Shown: piece after piece, positions 53,428-62,822 of the stretch | How positions within the stretch are numbered: the stretch's first letter is position 1 | Layout of the letters: every line of letters begins with the position of its first letter | NCBI GenBank assembly: GCA_016192455.1 | Contig: JACPUC010000016.1 | Coordinates: 1-64,000, forward strand | From: Candidatus Tectimicrobiota bacterium | Lineage (GTDB): Bacteria > JACPUC01 | Direction: 5' to 3' | DNA length: 64,000 bases | Translations under genes and position numbers: made by a program | Notes under the pieces: generated by a model | The model's database searches: none | What the model was told of the DNA's origin: nothing | What the model saw: the letters and a program-made list of their open reading frames with translations, nothing else

Positions 53428-55299
53428 ATGCAACTCCGTGTGACGTTCCATCCCGAAGGGCGCGCCGTGTTTGTGTCCCCCGGGACGAGTTTTCTCGACG
53501 CCGCCTACGAGGCGGAGCTCGACGTGCAGGCCATCTGCGGCCGCCGCGGCCGCTGCACGAGCTGCCGCATGAAGATCATCCGCGGGCGCGTCGAGCCGCC
53601 CACGGATTTGGAGCGCCAACAGCTCAGCGAGGACGACCTACGCGAGGGCTTCCGCCTCGGCTGCCAGGTGGCGGTGCAGGAGGAGAGCGTGGCGCACGTC
53701 GCGCCGCTGGTGAGCGAGACCTCCTTCCGCATCCTCGTCGAGGGCGACAGCAATGGCCTTGCGATGCCGCTCGATACGGGGCTGACGAAGCGGGTGGTGG
53801 TGGCGAAGGCGCCGACCACCGAGGAGCACCAAACATCGGATGTCGAGGAGGTCCTCGCAACCTGTCCCGGCATCTCCGAGACCCTCTCCCTCGAGGTCAT
53901 CCGCGCCATCCCCGCCGCCCTGCGCCAGGAGCGAGGCAGGCTCACCCTCACCCTGGATGAGGGCCGCCTCCTCGCCGTGGAGCCTGGGGATACCAGCGAA
54001 GCGCTCTACGGCATGGCCTTCGACATCGGCACCACCACGGTGGTGGGCTACCTCCTCGATCTGCGGACTGGCGCGCGGCTCAGCGCCGTCTCTGGGCTCA
54101 ACCCCCAGTCCAGCTACGGCGGCGACCTCATGTCGCGCATCAAGTTTGCGCAGGATGATCCGGCGGGCGCCCGCAAGCTGCACGGCAAGATCATCCAGGG
54201 GATGAACGAGCTGATCGCCAACGCCTGCCGCGAGGCGGAGGTGCGGGCGGACCGCATCTACAAGGCGGTGGTGGTGGGCAACACCTGCATGCACCACCTC
54301 GTCCTCGGCATCACCCCCCTCTTCCTCGGCCAGGCCCCGTACGCCCCGGTGCTGCGCCGGCCCGTCAGCCTGCCGGCGCACCGCCTCGGCCTGCACGTGC
54401 AGCGCGAGGCGCGCGTGGAGCTGCTGCCGAATATCGCCGGCTTCGTGGGGGCGGACACCGTGGCGATGATCCTGGCGACGCAGATTTACGACGCTCCCAC
54501 GGTGCGGGTGGCCGTCGATATCGGCACCAACGGCGAGGTGGTGATCGGCTCGCGCCAGGGGCTCATGGTCTGCTCGGCGCCGGCCGGGCCGGCCTTCGAG
54601 GGGGCGCAGATCAAGCACGGCATGCGCGGCGCCATGGGCGCCATCGATCAGCTCAGCATCAGCGACCGCCTCTCCTACCACGTCATCGGTGAGGTGCCGC
54701 CCGTCGGCATCTGCGGCTCGGGGCTTATCGACGCGGCGGCGGCGCTCCTCGATGCCGGCCTCATGGATGCCACCGGCCGCCTGCAGGCGGAGCCCCTGCG
54801 GCCGGTGAGCGACGACGTCCGCCGGCGCATCGTTGCCGAGGGCACGAACCGGCGCGTCATCCTCGCCTTTCCTGACGAGACCGGCACGGGCGAAGCGATT
54901 GTGCTGACGCAGCAGGATATCCGCGAACTGCAGCTCGCCAAGGCCGCCATCTGCAGCGGCATCCTGATGCTCATCAAGGAGATGGGCCTCTACCTTGGCG
55001 ACGTTGAGGATCTCTCCCTGGCCGGCGCTTTCGGCACCTACCTGAATCGCAGCAGCGCCCGGCGCATCGGCCTCATTCCGCCGCTGCCGCTGGAGCGGGT
55101 GCGCTTCATCGGCAACGCCGCCGGCTTCGGGGCCCAGCTCGCCTTGCTGTCGCGGCCGCACCGCAAGCTGGCGGAGGACCTGGTGCGCTCCATCCGGCAC
55201 GTGCCGCTGGCGACGAACCTGAGTTTCATGGACATCTTCACCGGGGCGATCAACTTCCCGCAGCAGATCAACGTGGTCGATGCGCCCGTCCAGGCATGA
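53428..55299 (+). CDS. Ferredoxin-ASKHA domain protein (RACE/RamA-like reductive activator of corrinoid enzymes)
   Basis: 623 aa. An N-terminal plant-type [2Fe-2S] domain has Cys37, Cys43, Cys46 and Cys79 (CGRRGRCTSC ... LGCQV). After a linker, the DUF4445/ASKHA ATPase follows: MAFDIGTTTVVGYLLDLRTG, VVVGNTCMHHLVLG, VAVDIGTNGEVVIG, VGICGSGLIDAAAALL and LSLAGAFGTYLN. Relatives reductively reactivate cob(II)alamin methyltransferases at ATP cost. No corrinoid protein or methyltransferase gene is in the window, so its partner is elsewhere or unknown. ATG at 53428 gives a typical ferredoxin start, though the ribosome site is weak. Confidence 0.88.
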   Translation: MQLRVTFHPEGRAVFVSPGTSFLDAAYEAELDVQAICGRRGRCTSCRMKIIRGRVEPPTDLERQQLSEDDLREGFRLGCQVAVQEESVAHVAPLVSETSFRILVEGDSNGLAMPLDTGLTKRVVVAKAPTTEEHQTSDVEEVLATCPGISETLSLEVIRAIPAALRQERGRLTLTLDEGRLLAVEPGDTSEALYGMAFDIGTTTVVGYLLDLRTGARLSAVSGLNPQSSYGGDLMSRIKFAQDDPAGARKLHGKIIQGMNELIANACREAEVRADRIYKAVVVGNTCMHHLVLGITPLFLGQAPYAPVLRRPVSLPAHRLGLHVQREARVELLPNIAGFVGADTVAMILATQIYDAPTVRVAVDIGTNGEVVIGSRQGLMVCSAPAGPAFEGAQIKHGMRGAMGAIDQLSISDRLSYHVIGEVPPVGICGSGLIDAAAALLDAGLMDATGRLQAEPLRPVSDDVRRRIVAEGTNRRVILAFPDETGTGEAIVLTQQDIRELQLAKAAICSGILMLIKEMGLYLGDVEDLSLAGAFGTYLNRSSARRIGLIPPLPLERVRFIGNAAGFGAQLALLSRPHRKLAEDLVRSIRHVPLATNLSFMDIFTGAINFPQQINVVDAPVQA

Positions 55300-55462
55300 G
55301 TCAAGCGGGCACGGCTCTGCGGCCGCCTCGGCAGCCTCGGACCGCAGCAGCCGGGCGGGGTGCGTCCCGCGCCGTCCCGGCGGCGCCGGCGCCGTGCTCC
55401 CCGCCGGGCAGCCAGCGCTTCAGCAGGCGCGACACGGAGGTGCCCGAGCTGAGGTGGCGAGC

Positions 55463-56956
55463 GTGACCCCTCCTCCCTTCTCCTACCCCGAGGTGCCGCT
55501 GCACGAGCTGCTGCGGGCCTCGTGCCGCCGTTCGCCCGAGAAGGCGGCGGTGATCTTCGAGGACCGCGCCATCTCCTACGCCCAGCTCGAAGCCCGCGCC
55601 AACCGGCTGGCGCAGGCGCTGCGCGCCAGCGGCGTACAGCGCGGCGACCGGGTGATCGTCTCCACCTACAACCGGCCGGAGTTCCTGGAGTGCTTCTACG
55701 CCGTCAGCATGGCGGGGGGAGTCATCACGCCGATGAACCCCTCCTACAAGCCAGAAGAGATCGCCCATCAGATCACCAACGCCGAGGCCTGCCTGGCCCT
55801 CCTGGAGGCCCCCGTCTATGCGAGGCTCGCCGGCGTGCGCGCCGCGGCAAGCTGCTTGAAGCAGGTGGTGGCGATCGGGGCCGAGCCGCAAGCCGGCGAC
55901 GCCGCTTACGAGGACTTCCTCGCCGCCTTCCCGCCCGAGGCGCCGCCGGAGGTGTCCCTCAATATCAGCGAGGACCTCGCCGCGCTCATTTACTCCAGCG
56001 GCACCATGGGACGCCCGCGCGGCGTCATGATGACGCACCGGAACCTCGTCTGCAGTCACTTCCAGTACATCTACGCCGGCCAGCTCACCGCCGAGGACCG
56101 CTCCCTCATCTTCCTGCCCTTCGTGCACGTTTACGGGCTCATGCTCCTGAACGGCATGATCGCGGCGGGGGGCACCCAGGTCCTCCTGCACCGGTACAAC
56201 CTCGAGCAGACGCTGGAGCTGGTGCAGCGCCACAAGGTGACGCTCTACTATACGACCACCTCCGTCCTCATCAAGATGGGGCAGTTTCCGCGTTTGGGGG
56301 AGTACGACCTCAGCTCGGTGCGCTACATCAACAGCGGCGGCGCCCCGTTGCCCGTCGAGGTGCGCCGGCGCATCCGCGACCTCACCGGGCTGCCGGTGGC
56401 GGATGGCTACGGCATGACCGAGGCGCCCCTCGTCGGCTCATTCGTGCCGGCCGAGGAACGCCGCATCGTTGACGAGGAGACCGGCACCGTCGAGCTGCCG
56501 GCCGGCCAACCCGGCGAGCTCATCATCCGCGGCGACCACGTCATGCGGGGCTACTGGCGGGACCCCGAAGCCACCGCGGCGGTGCTGCGCGACGGCTGGC
56601 TGCACACCGGCGACATCGCCTACCTCGATGCCAAGGGACACTTGCGGCTCGCCGGCCGGAAGAAGGAGATGATCAAGTACAAGGGGTTCGCCATCTCGCC
56701 GTCGGAGATCGAAGGCGTGCTGCTGGACCATCCCGACGTGTCCGACTGCGCCGTCGTCGGCGTCCCCGATGCCGAGGCGGGCGAGGTGCCGAAAGCCTTC
56801 ATCGTCCCCAAGGCCGGGGCGCGCCTCGACGCGGCGGCGCTGCGCGGCTACCTGCGGGAGCGCCTGGCGGAGTACAAGCAGGTGCGCGCCTTTCAGTTCG
56901 TTGACAGCATCCCACGCAACCACTACGGGAAGATCCTGCGCCGCGTCTTGAGCTGA
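55463..56956 (+). CDS. AMP-dependent acyl-CoA ligase
   Basis: 497 aa. Motifs: LIYSSGTMGRPRGVMMTHRN (P-loop), DGYGMTEAPLVGSF, HTGDIAYLDAKGHLRLAGRKKEMIKYKGFAISPSEIE, and the catalytic Lys in NHYGKILRRVL. The P-loop has SSGTMG in place of the common SSGTTG. It is a medium/long-chain or aromatic acyl-CoA ligase type. The GTG at 55463 has GAGGTGG at 7 bases. It precedes a thiolase by 47 bases; the pair would activate an acid and cleave the ketoacyl-CoA. Confidence 0.9.
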   Translation: MTPPPFSYPEVPLHELLRASCRRSPEKAAVIFEDRAISYAQLEARANRLAQALRASGVQRGDRVIVSTYNRPEFLECFYAVSMAGGVITPMNPSYKPEEIAHQITNAEACLALLEAPVYARLAGVRAAASCLKQVVAIGAEPQAGDAAYEDFLAAFPPEAPPEVSLNISEDLAALIYSSGTMGRPRGVMMTHRNLVCSHFQYIYAGQLTAEDRSLIFLPFVHVYGLMLLNGMIAAGGTQVLLHRYNLEQTLELVQRHKVTLYYTTTSVLIKMGQFPRLGEYDLSSVRYINSGGAPLPVEVRRRIRDLTGLPVADGYGMTEAPLVGSFVPAEERRIVDEETGTVELPAGQPGELIIRGDHVMRGYWRDPEATAAVLRDGWLHTGDIAYLDAKGHLRLAGRKKEMIKYKGFAISPSEIEGVLLDHPDVSDCAVVGVPDAEAGEVPKAFIVPKAGARLDAAALRGYLRERLAEYKQVRAFQFVDSIPRNHYGKILRRVLS

Positions 56957-57003
56957 AGCGAGAGCACGAGCCGCGCCGCTATGATCCCCGGGGAGCGTTT
57001 CTG

Positions 57004-58164
57004 ATGGAACGTCATCACCGCGATGCCGTGATCGTCGCTGCCGTCCGCACCCCCATCGGCAGGCGGGGTGGGGCGTTGAGCGCCTGGCGGCCGGACGAAA
57101 TGGCCGCTTTCATCTTGCGCGAGCTGATGGAGCGGGCGGAGGTCTCACCAGGGCTGGTGGAGGACGTGCTGCTCGGCTGCGCCACACCGGTGGGCGAGCA
57201 GGGCTACAACGTCGGGCGCCTGGCCGCCCTCATGGCCGGCTTCCCGGCGCGGGTGCCGGCCGTCACCCTGAACCGCATGTGCGCCTCCAGCGATCAGGCG
57301 GCCCAGTTCGCCTCCCAGGCGATTCGCAGCGGCGACCGCGACGTGGTGATCGCCGCCGGCGTGGAGAGCATGAGCCGGGTGCCGATGGGGTCGGACGGCG
57401 GCAAGCTCAGCAGGCTGCTGCGGCAGCGCTACGACATCGTGCCGCAGGGCATCTCCGCCGAGCTCATGGCGCGGCGCTGGAAGCTCAGCCGCGCCGAGCT
57501 CGACGCCTACTCCCTGCGCAGCCACGAGCGCGCCGTGGCGGCTCAGCGCGCCGAGAACTTCAGGCGCGAGCTGGCGCCCATCGACGTGGCCCTGGCGAGC
57601 GGCGAACGGCTGAAGCTTGAGCAGGACGAGGGGCCGCGACCGGGCACTTCCCTCGAGCAGATCGCCGCCCTGCCTGCCGTCTTCCAGGAGGACGGGGTCG
57701 TCACCGCCGGCAACTCCAGCCAGATGAGCGACGGCGCCGCCGCCCTCCTCATCATGGCCCGCGAGGCCGCCGAGCGCCTCGGCCTGCGGCCGCGGGCGCG
57801 CTTCGTGGCGCATACCACCGTCGGCAGTGATCCCACCCTGCAGCTCGACGGTCCGGTCGCGGCGACCCAGGCGGTGCTTGCCCGCGCCCGCCTGCCCTTG
57901 GCGGCGATGGACCATTTCGAGGTGAACGAAGCCTTCGCCTCCGTGGTCCTGGCCTGGGCGCGGGAGCACCACCCCGACGAGGCGAAGCTGAACCCGCGGG
58001 GCGGCGGCATCTCGTTGGGCCACCCGCTCGGCGCCACCGGGGCGCGCCTTCTCGTCACCATGCTGCATGCCCTCGAGGACCGGGGGGGCCGCTACGGCCT
58101 GCAGACGATGTGCATCGGCCACGGCATGGCGAACGCCACGATCATCGAGCTGGAGCCTGCTTAG
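57004..58164 (+). CDS. Acetyl-CoA acyltransferase (thiolase)
   Basis: 386 aa. Active-site Cys93 in LNRMCASSDQA, HFEVNEAFASVV, GGGISLGHPLGATGARL with the catalytic His, and MCIGHGMAN with the third Cys. The CASS and GHGM variants differ from the other thiolase in this window (CGSG and GGGQ), so it is a distinct subfamily, closer to FadA-like degradative enzymes. It lies after the acyl-CoA ligase on the same strand and is the last high-GC gene before the restriction-modification island. Confidence 0.93.
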   Translation: MERHHRDAVIVAAVRTPIGRRGGALSAWRPDEMAAFILRELMERAEVSPGLVEDVLLGCATPVGEQGYNVGRLAALMAGFPARVPAVTLNRMCASSDQAAQFASQAIRSGDRDVVIAAGVESMSRVPMGSDGGKLSRLLRQRYDIVPQGISAELMARRWKLSRAELDAYSLRSHERAVAAQRAENFRRELAPIDVALASGERLKLEQDEGPRPGTSLEQIAALPAVFQEDGVVTAGNSSQMSDGAAALLIMAREAAERLGLRPRARFVAHTTVGSDPTLQLDGPVAATQAVLARARLPLAAMDHFEVNEAFASVVLAWAREHHPDEAKLNPRGGGISLGHPLGATGARLLVTMLHALEDRGGRYGLQTMCIGHGMANATIIELEPA

Positions 58165-58268
58165 TACGCCTGTGTCATACAGACATCCCGCCCGCGTCGC
58201 CATGTTGCCAGCAAGGTCAACATTGGAATACTGCCACAACGTGGTGTTAGGTCTTCCTTAACCTGGCC

Positions 58269-58978
58269 TTAGAATCTTTTCTCGTAGTCCAGGGATAAAC
58301 GAGTCAACATTGCGCCGTACTCGCTCTTGAGTTGGTCCTCATTAACCCACGCGAAGCGAAAGGGTGCTTCATTTGTGGCTCGGAAGCGCAGCAGGATTGG
58401 TGGTCGAAGGCCGAAAATGCTTCCTGCCTGAGACGGCTCTCCGCTGCGGCCGCCTCTTGAATCGGGTGGCGATAAGCGGCGCTTCCATCGGTTGTGAAAA
58501 CCCTATCGCCTTCATACGAAGTGTAGTGGCTGGCTTGGTTGACGCCGACTATCGCTACGCAAATGGGTTCGCCTCCCGCTTTGCGAAACTGTTCAACCTG
58601 TCTTCGGAGATCGCTGATGACCCGATCGATCTGTTTAATCATCGCCTTTGAAAGAATCTTCGTTTCTGCACCGATTTCTACCGTGGCTAACCGTCCGCGT
58701 GCGACGGCATAGCCCTGATCGACGATTGCATCTACTGCTGGAATAATCTCTCCAAAGGTCCCATCACCGCGCCGTGCTGAGACGCCGACTAACCGATTCT
58801 GCGTGTTCAAGACTCGCCTCGTGGCCTGAACCCGTTGGCAGAACTTGGGTGACCTGCCGAGGTAGTAGAGATCCTCGTAGAGCTGTTGGGACACGTAATC
58901 GCCGAGCTTGCTGCTTCTATGTCGGTAGGTCTTACCCTCGAAGAGACCGCGGAACTCATCCAGGAGCCGATAGACCAT
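58269..58978 (-). pseudogene. Type II restriction endonuclease-like gene with a -1 frameshift
   Basis: The ATG at 58978 overlaps the methyltransferase stop (TGATG). Its frame encodes MVYRLLDEFRGLFEGK to about residue 190 and then runs into unrelated sequence, stopping at 58304. Moving one base near 58394-58430 restores ILLRFRATNEAPFRF ... LSLDYEKRF and a stop at 58269, giving about 236 aa. The middle holds a possible PD-(D/E)xK site: EIIPAVDAIVDQG followed by TVEIGAETKIL. Position next to a methyltransferase supports a restriction enzyme; the recognition site is unknown. G+C is clearly lower than in the surrounding genes. A sequencing error is the alternative to a real frameshift. Confidence 0.75.
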
Positions 58979-59838
58979 CAAGCGGTCTCCCCTGAGACAA
59001 GCTTGAGCGGGCGCTGCGAACGGCAAATGTCAACACGGGCGGTCAGGGTGCCACATTGGAGGCGCTGCTCAACGACACCCAGGTAGGTGGGTTCCACTTC
59101 GATTGAAATCGAGTTCCTTCCTATCTCAATTGCCGCCACGGCGGTTGTTCCCGTTCCTGCAAAGGGGTCGAGGATGGTATCATCGACGAAAGAGAACATG
59201 CGGATCAAGCGGGAGGGAATCTCTACGGGATACGGCGCCGGATGGCTGCGCCGAAGCTGGCCGGTAATGTCCGTCCATATAGGCGAAAACCATTTCGCAT
59301 AATCGTCCGTCGATATGCGGGAGAGCTGCTCTTGCTCCAAAGTTGGTTTCCTATACCCTCCAGGCTTGCGAAAGAACAGAATGTGCTCGATGTCGTTTTT
59401 GACAACCCCATTAGGGAGATTCGGCTTACCAAGAAAGCGCCTGGAATGGGAGGCCTCAAGCGTGATGTTGGCAACTTTCAGCCAACGGATGGGGGTGAGG
59501 TTATCGAAGCCGAGACGCCGCGCTCTTACCTGAATATCAGCAGAGAGGGGGAGCACCTAGTGACGACCGGCACGCCGCCGAGATATGCAGATGTCACCGA
59601 CGACACAGCAGACTCGGCCGCCTGGGACCAGGAGGCGCAGACATTCCGCCCACACCTTGTCAAGCTCGTCCAGGAACTGTTCGTAGGAATCAATGTTCCC
59701 TAGCTGGTACGGCCCCTCGGGATACTCTTTGAGTGAGCCGTATGGAGGAGAGGTAACAACAAGGTGAACGGATTCGTTGTGGAGGAAGGACATATCGCGC
59801 GCGTCACCTTCCTTCACGAGGTGTCTCGTAATCGTCAT
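58978..59838 (-). pseudogene. Site-specific DNA methyltransferase (beta-class N4/N6) split by an in-frame TAG
   Basis: 285 codons plus one internal TAG at codon 94 (59557-59559). The first part (MTITRHLVKEGDARD ...) contains the catalytic TSPPYG motif IV (29-34) and ends SRRRAGRH. The same frame resumes with VLPLSADIQVRARRLGF and later holds SAM-binding motif I, DPFAGTGTT (224-232). The order IV then I defines the beta class. The codon after TAG is GTG, so re-initiation could yield two polypeptides. Otherwise the gene is inactivated by one nonsense change. It is AT-richer than its neighbours, typical of a transferred R-M system, and is coupled to the endonuclease gene. Confidence 0.85.
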
Positions 59839-60126
59839 GGCTGGCCCCCAAAGGGTAGTTTTTTCTAACCGTACATAGAGTATTCTGTTAGTTTAGAGGA
59901 ATCGAAGCACAGGAGCAAACGACTTTCATCTGCAGATGCGCCGCTGTGACGCAACCCCGACGGTGGGCGCATCTGCCTGTGGCCAGGTCCGCCAAGGTGG
60001 GACAGGCAGGCGAGCAGACAAGGTCCCCTCCCGAACGGGCTTCCATCACCTCCACCACCGCCCCCATCAGACGGTTGGATACGACGCCACAACAGCGCGA
60101 CGGCGTGTGACTCCGCCGTTTCCCTC

Positions 60127-61137
60127 CTACTTTTTCAGCTTGGCGGTCTCGACCGCTTTCTCGCCGAAGCCGTGGATGTTCACCTTCTCGATGGGGAGCC
60201 GCTTCTTCAGGGCCTTGTTGAAGACGAGGATATCCTGCAGCGCGTTGGTCGCCTCATCCGAGACGATCGGGTCGCTGCGCCATGTCTGCTGCTTGCGGTA
60301 GCGCTCCAGGGCAGTGACCAGGACCTCTGGCGGCACGCCGTCGTAGTAGGCCGTGATCGCCTGCGCAATCTCCTTCGAGGAGTGCGCGTCGGTCCACTGC
60401 ATCCCCTTGTGGATCGCGTTCGTGAACTTCTGGATGATGTCGGGGTGCGCCTTGATGTACGACGCCAGGGCGGCGAAGGTGGTGTAGGCGAGGAGGCCAC
60501 CCTCCACGCCGATGGAGGCGACCGTCGTGCCGATGCCCATCTTCTCGACCTGCGTGACCGCGGGCTCCGACATGGCTGTATAGTCGCCGCGCCCCTCGAT
60601 GAAGGCCGGCGCTTGGGTGGGGGGCGTCAGGGGCGTTACCGTAACGTCTTTCCCTGGCTGCAAGCCGTGCTTCGAAAGTACCCAGAGAAAGACAAAATGT
60701 GGGGTGCTCGCAGGCCGGACCGTCAGCACCGTCTTGCCCTTCAACCCCGCCCAAGTGAACGCTGGCTGGCCCTTGCGCGCCACCAGGAAGGTCGTGTCGC
60801 GCTGCGTGAGCTGCGCAAAGGTGAGGGCCGGGTCGGGCACGCCCTGCTCGACGGCGTAGTAGGTCACCTCGGGACCGAGGAGCGAGATGTCGTCCTGCTT
60901 CGTGAGCAGGGCCGAGAGACTCTTGTCGCCGCCCCAGGCGGTGCGGAACTCGATCTCCAACCCTTCGTCGCCGAAGTAGCCATTGCTCAAGGCGACGTAC
61001 TGCGGCGCGTAGGCGAGGGACCGTACCACCTCATTGAAGCGCACCTTCTGCTTCGCCCAGCTCTGGGCGTGCGCCGCCGACAGGGCGACGGAGAGGCTGA
61101 GCAGCAGCACCAGAACAAGGAGCACGCGTCTTCCCAT
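60127..61137 (-). CDS. ABC transporter substrate-binding protein, NMT1 type (duplicate A)
   Basis: 336 aa. Signal peptide (LLVLVLLLSLSVALSAAHA), then KVRFNEVVRSLAYAPQYVALSNGYFGDEGLEIEF, typical of NMT1/SsuA receptors. It matches the 61514-62524 protein over its full length, with differences clustered around residues 135-200 (VRPASTPHFVFLWVLSKHG; RGDYTAMSEPAVTQV), the ligand-facing domain. AGGGGGG precedes the ATG. It is the last gene of the importer operon. Confidence 0.92.
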   Translation of the reverse strand: MGRRVLLVLVLLLSLSVALSAAHAQSWAKQKVRFNEVVRSLAYAPQYVALSNGYFGDEGLEIEFRTAWGGDKSLSALLTKQDDISLLGPEVTYYAVEQGVPDPALTFAQLTQRDTTFLVARKGQPAFTWAGLKGKTVLTVRPASTPHFVFLWVLSKHGLQPGKDVTVTPLTPPTQAPAFIEGRGDYTAMSEPAVTQVEKMGIGTTVASIGVEGGLLAYTTFAALASYIKAHPDIIQKFTNAIHKGMQWTDAHSSKEIAQAITAYYDGVPPEVLVTALERYRKQQTWRSDPIVSDEATNALQDILVFNKALKKRLPIEKVNIHGFGEKAVETAKLKK

Positions 61138-61302
61138 GGTATACCCCCCTTGAGCGTGAGTTTACCGAGACCTCTGAGTTAACAGCAGAACCTTGCCGCC
61201 TCGAAACAGCGCCGGCGCCCCTCGGTCTGGCGCTCTGCCGCCGGCGCTCACGGTCTCTCACGCAGCGGCAGGGAGCGGGCAGGCGATGCGGAGGCCATCC
61301 CA

Positions 61303-61425
61303 TCACTCCTTCCAGACCAGGAGCCGCCGCTCGAGGAGATTCACCGCCAGGCACATCGCGGTGGCGAGCACCAAGAGCACGGCGATGCTCGTCATCACGA
61401 GGTGCAGGTTGAAGAGGTTTCCGCC
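61303..61425 (-). pseudogene. Relic of the ABC permease 3' end
   Basis: Translates as NLFNLHLVMTSIAVL, then LATAMCLAVNLLERRLLVWKE and stop, nearly identical to the last 40 residues of the permease at 62700-63554. It has no start and lies between the two binding-protein genes, marking the edge of the duplicated unit. Confidence 0.88.
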
Positions 61426-61466
61426 CCTTCGACCGAATCGGCTCCCATGATGCTGGAACGGGGCGA

Positions 61467-62822
61467 TGCGACGCCATGCCGGCGCGACGGCGTATGACTC
61501 CGCCGTGTTCCTCCTACTTTTTCAGCTTGGCGGTCTCGACCGCCTTCTCGCCGAAGCCGTGGATGTTCACCTTCTCGATGGGAAGCTGCTTCTTCAGGGC
61601 CTTGTTGAAGACGAGGATATCCTGCAGCGCATTGGTCGCCTCATCGGAGATAATCGGGTCGCTGCGCCATGTCTGCTGCTTGCGGTAGCGCTCCAGGGCC
61701 GTCACCAGGATGTCCATGGCAACGCCGTCGTAGTAGCTCTTGATCGCCTCGGCGATCTCCTTCGACGAGTGCGCGTCGGTCCACCGCATCCCCTTGTAGA
61801 TCGCGTTCGTGAACTTCTGGATGATGTCCGGATGCGCCTTAATGTACGACGCCAGGGCGGCGTAGGTGGTGTAGGCGAGGAGGCCCCCCTCCAGGCCGAG
61901 GGAGGCGACCGTCGTGCCAATCCCCATTTTCTCAACCTGCGTGACCCCAACCTCCCACAGGGCGGCGTAGTCGCCGCGCCCTTCCATGAATGCTGGCGCC
62001 AGGGTGGGGGACGACAGGGGCGTTACCATAACGTCTTTCCCTGGCTGCAGGCCATGCTTCGCGAGCACCCAGAGAAAGACCATGTGAGGAGTGACCCCGG
62101 GCGAGGTGGTCAGCACGGTCTTACCCTTCAACCCCGCCCAGGTGAACGGCGGCTGGCCCTTGCGCGCCACGAGAAAGGTGACGTCGCGCTGCGTGAGCTG
62201 CGCAAAGGTCAGGACCGGGTCGGGCACGCCCTGCTCGGTGGCGTAGTAGGTCACCTCGGGACCGAGGAGCGCGATCTCATCCTGCTTCGTGATCAGACCC
62301 GACAGGCTCTTGCCGCCGCCCCAGGCGGTGCGGAACTCGATCTCCAGCCCCTCGTCGCCGAAGTAGCCATTGCTCAAGGCGACGTACTGCGGCGTGTAGC
62401 CGAGGGACCGTACCACCTCACTGAAGCGCACCTTCTGCTTCGCCCCACTTTGCGCCTGCGCCGCCGCGAGGGCGACGGAGAGGCTGAGCAGCAGCACCAG
62501 AACAAAGAGGACACGTCTTCCCATGGTCTACCCCCCCTTTCGAGCGAGTTGAGAGATCAGTCTGGACTGACAGGATCACCTGCCGCCCCAGGAGCGGGCA
62601 GGCTCTCCCTCGTGCCGACGCGCCGCCGCCTGCGCCGGCGGTGTGCAGAGCCGCGGCGGGCGGCGGACGGAACTTGCCGGCGCCGCCCCAGCCGGGCGCT
62701 CACTCCTTCCAAACCAGCAGCCGCCGCTCCAGCAGACTCACCACCAGGTACATCGCGGTGGCGAGCACCGAGAGCACGGCGATGCTCGTCATCACCAGGT
62801 GCAGGTTGAAGAGGTGGCCGCC
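61467..62822 (-). repeat. Tandem duplication unit B (binding protein plus permease 3' end)
   Basis: Probable parent copy: here the permease end belongs to an intact gene. See unit A at 60082-61425. Confidence 0.85.
61514..62524 (-). CDS. ABC transporter substrate-binding protein, NMT1 type (duplicate B)
   Basis: 336 aa, with signal peptide and NMT1 fold as in the duplicate at 60127. Key differences are in the middle domain (TSPGVTPHMVFLWVLAKHG; RGDYAALWEVGVTQV). AAAGGGGGGG precedes the ATG. It follows the permease by 175 bases. Which copy keeps the original ligand cannot be told from sequence. Confidence 0.92.
   Translation of the reverse strand: MGRRVLFVLVLLLSLSVALAAAQAQSGAKQKVRFSEVVRSLGYTPQYVALSNGYFGDEGLEIEFRTAWGGGKSLSGLITKQDEIALLGPEVTYYATEQGVPDPVLTFAQLTQRDVTFLVARKGQPPFTWAGLKGKTVLTTSPGVTPHMVFLWVLAKHGLQPGKDVMVTPLSSPTLAPAFMEGRGDYAALWEVGVTQVEKMGIGTTVASLGLEGGLLAYTTYAALASYIKAHPDIIQKFTNAIYKGMRWTDAHSSKEIAEAIKSYYDGVAMDILVTALERYRKQQTWRSDPIISDEATNALQDILVFNKALKKQLPIEKVNIHGFGEKAVETAKLKK

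Larger units (their letters stand above)
60082..61425 (-). repeat. Tandem duplication unit A (binding protein plus permease 3' end)
   Basis: This stretch is closely similar to 61467-62822 over the whole binding-protein gene, its downstream flank (GCGCGACGGCGT) and about 120 bases of permease 3' end upstream. The two units are adjacent and in the same orientation. Confidence 0.85.

Noticed and set aside
58978-59838. UAG read as pyrrolysine in the methyltransferase, prompted by the RamA-like gene nearby
   Set aside because: The TAG sits where homologues need no special residue, no pyl genes are in view, and other genes here end in TAG. A nonsense change or split gene is simpler.
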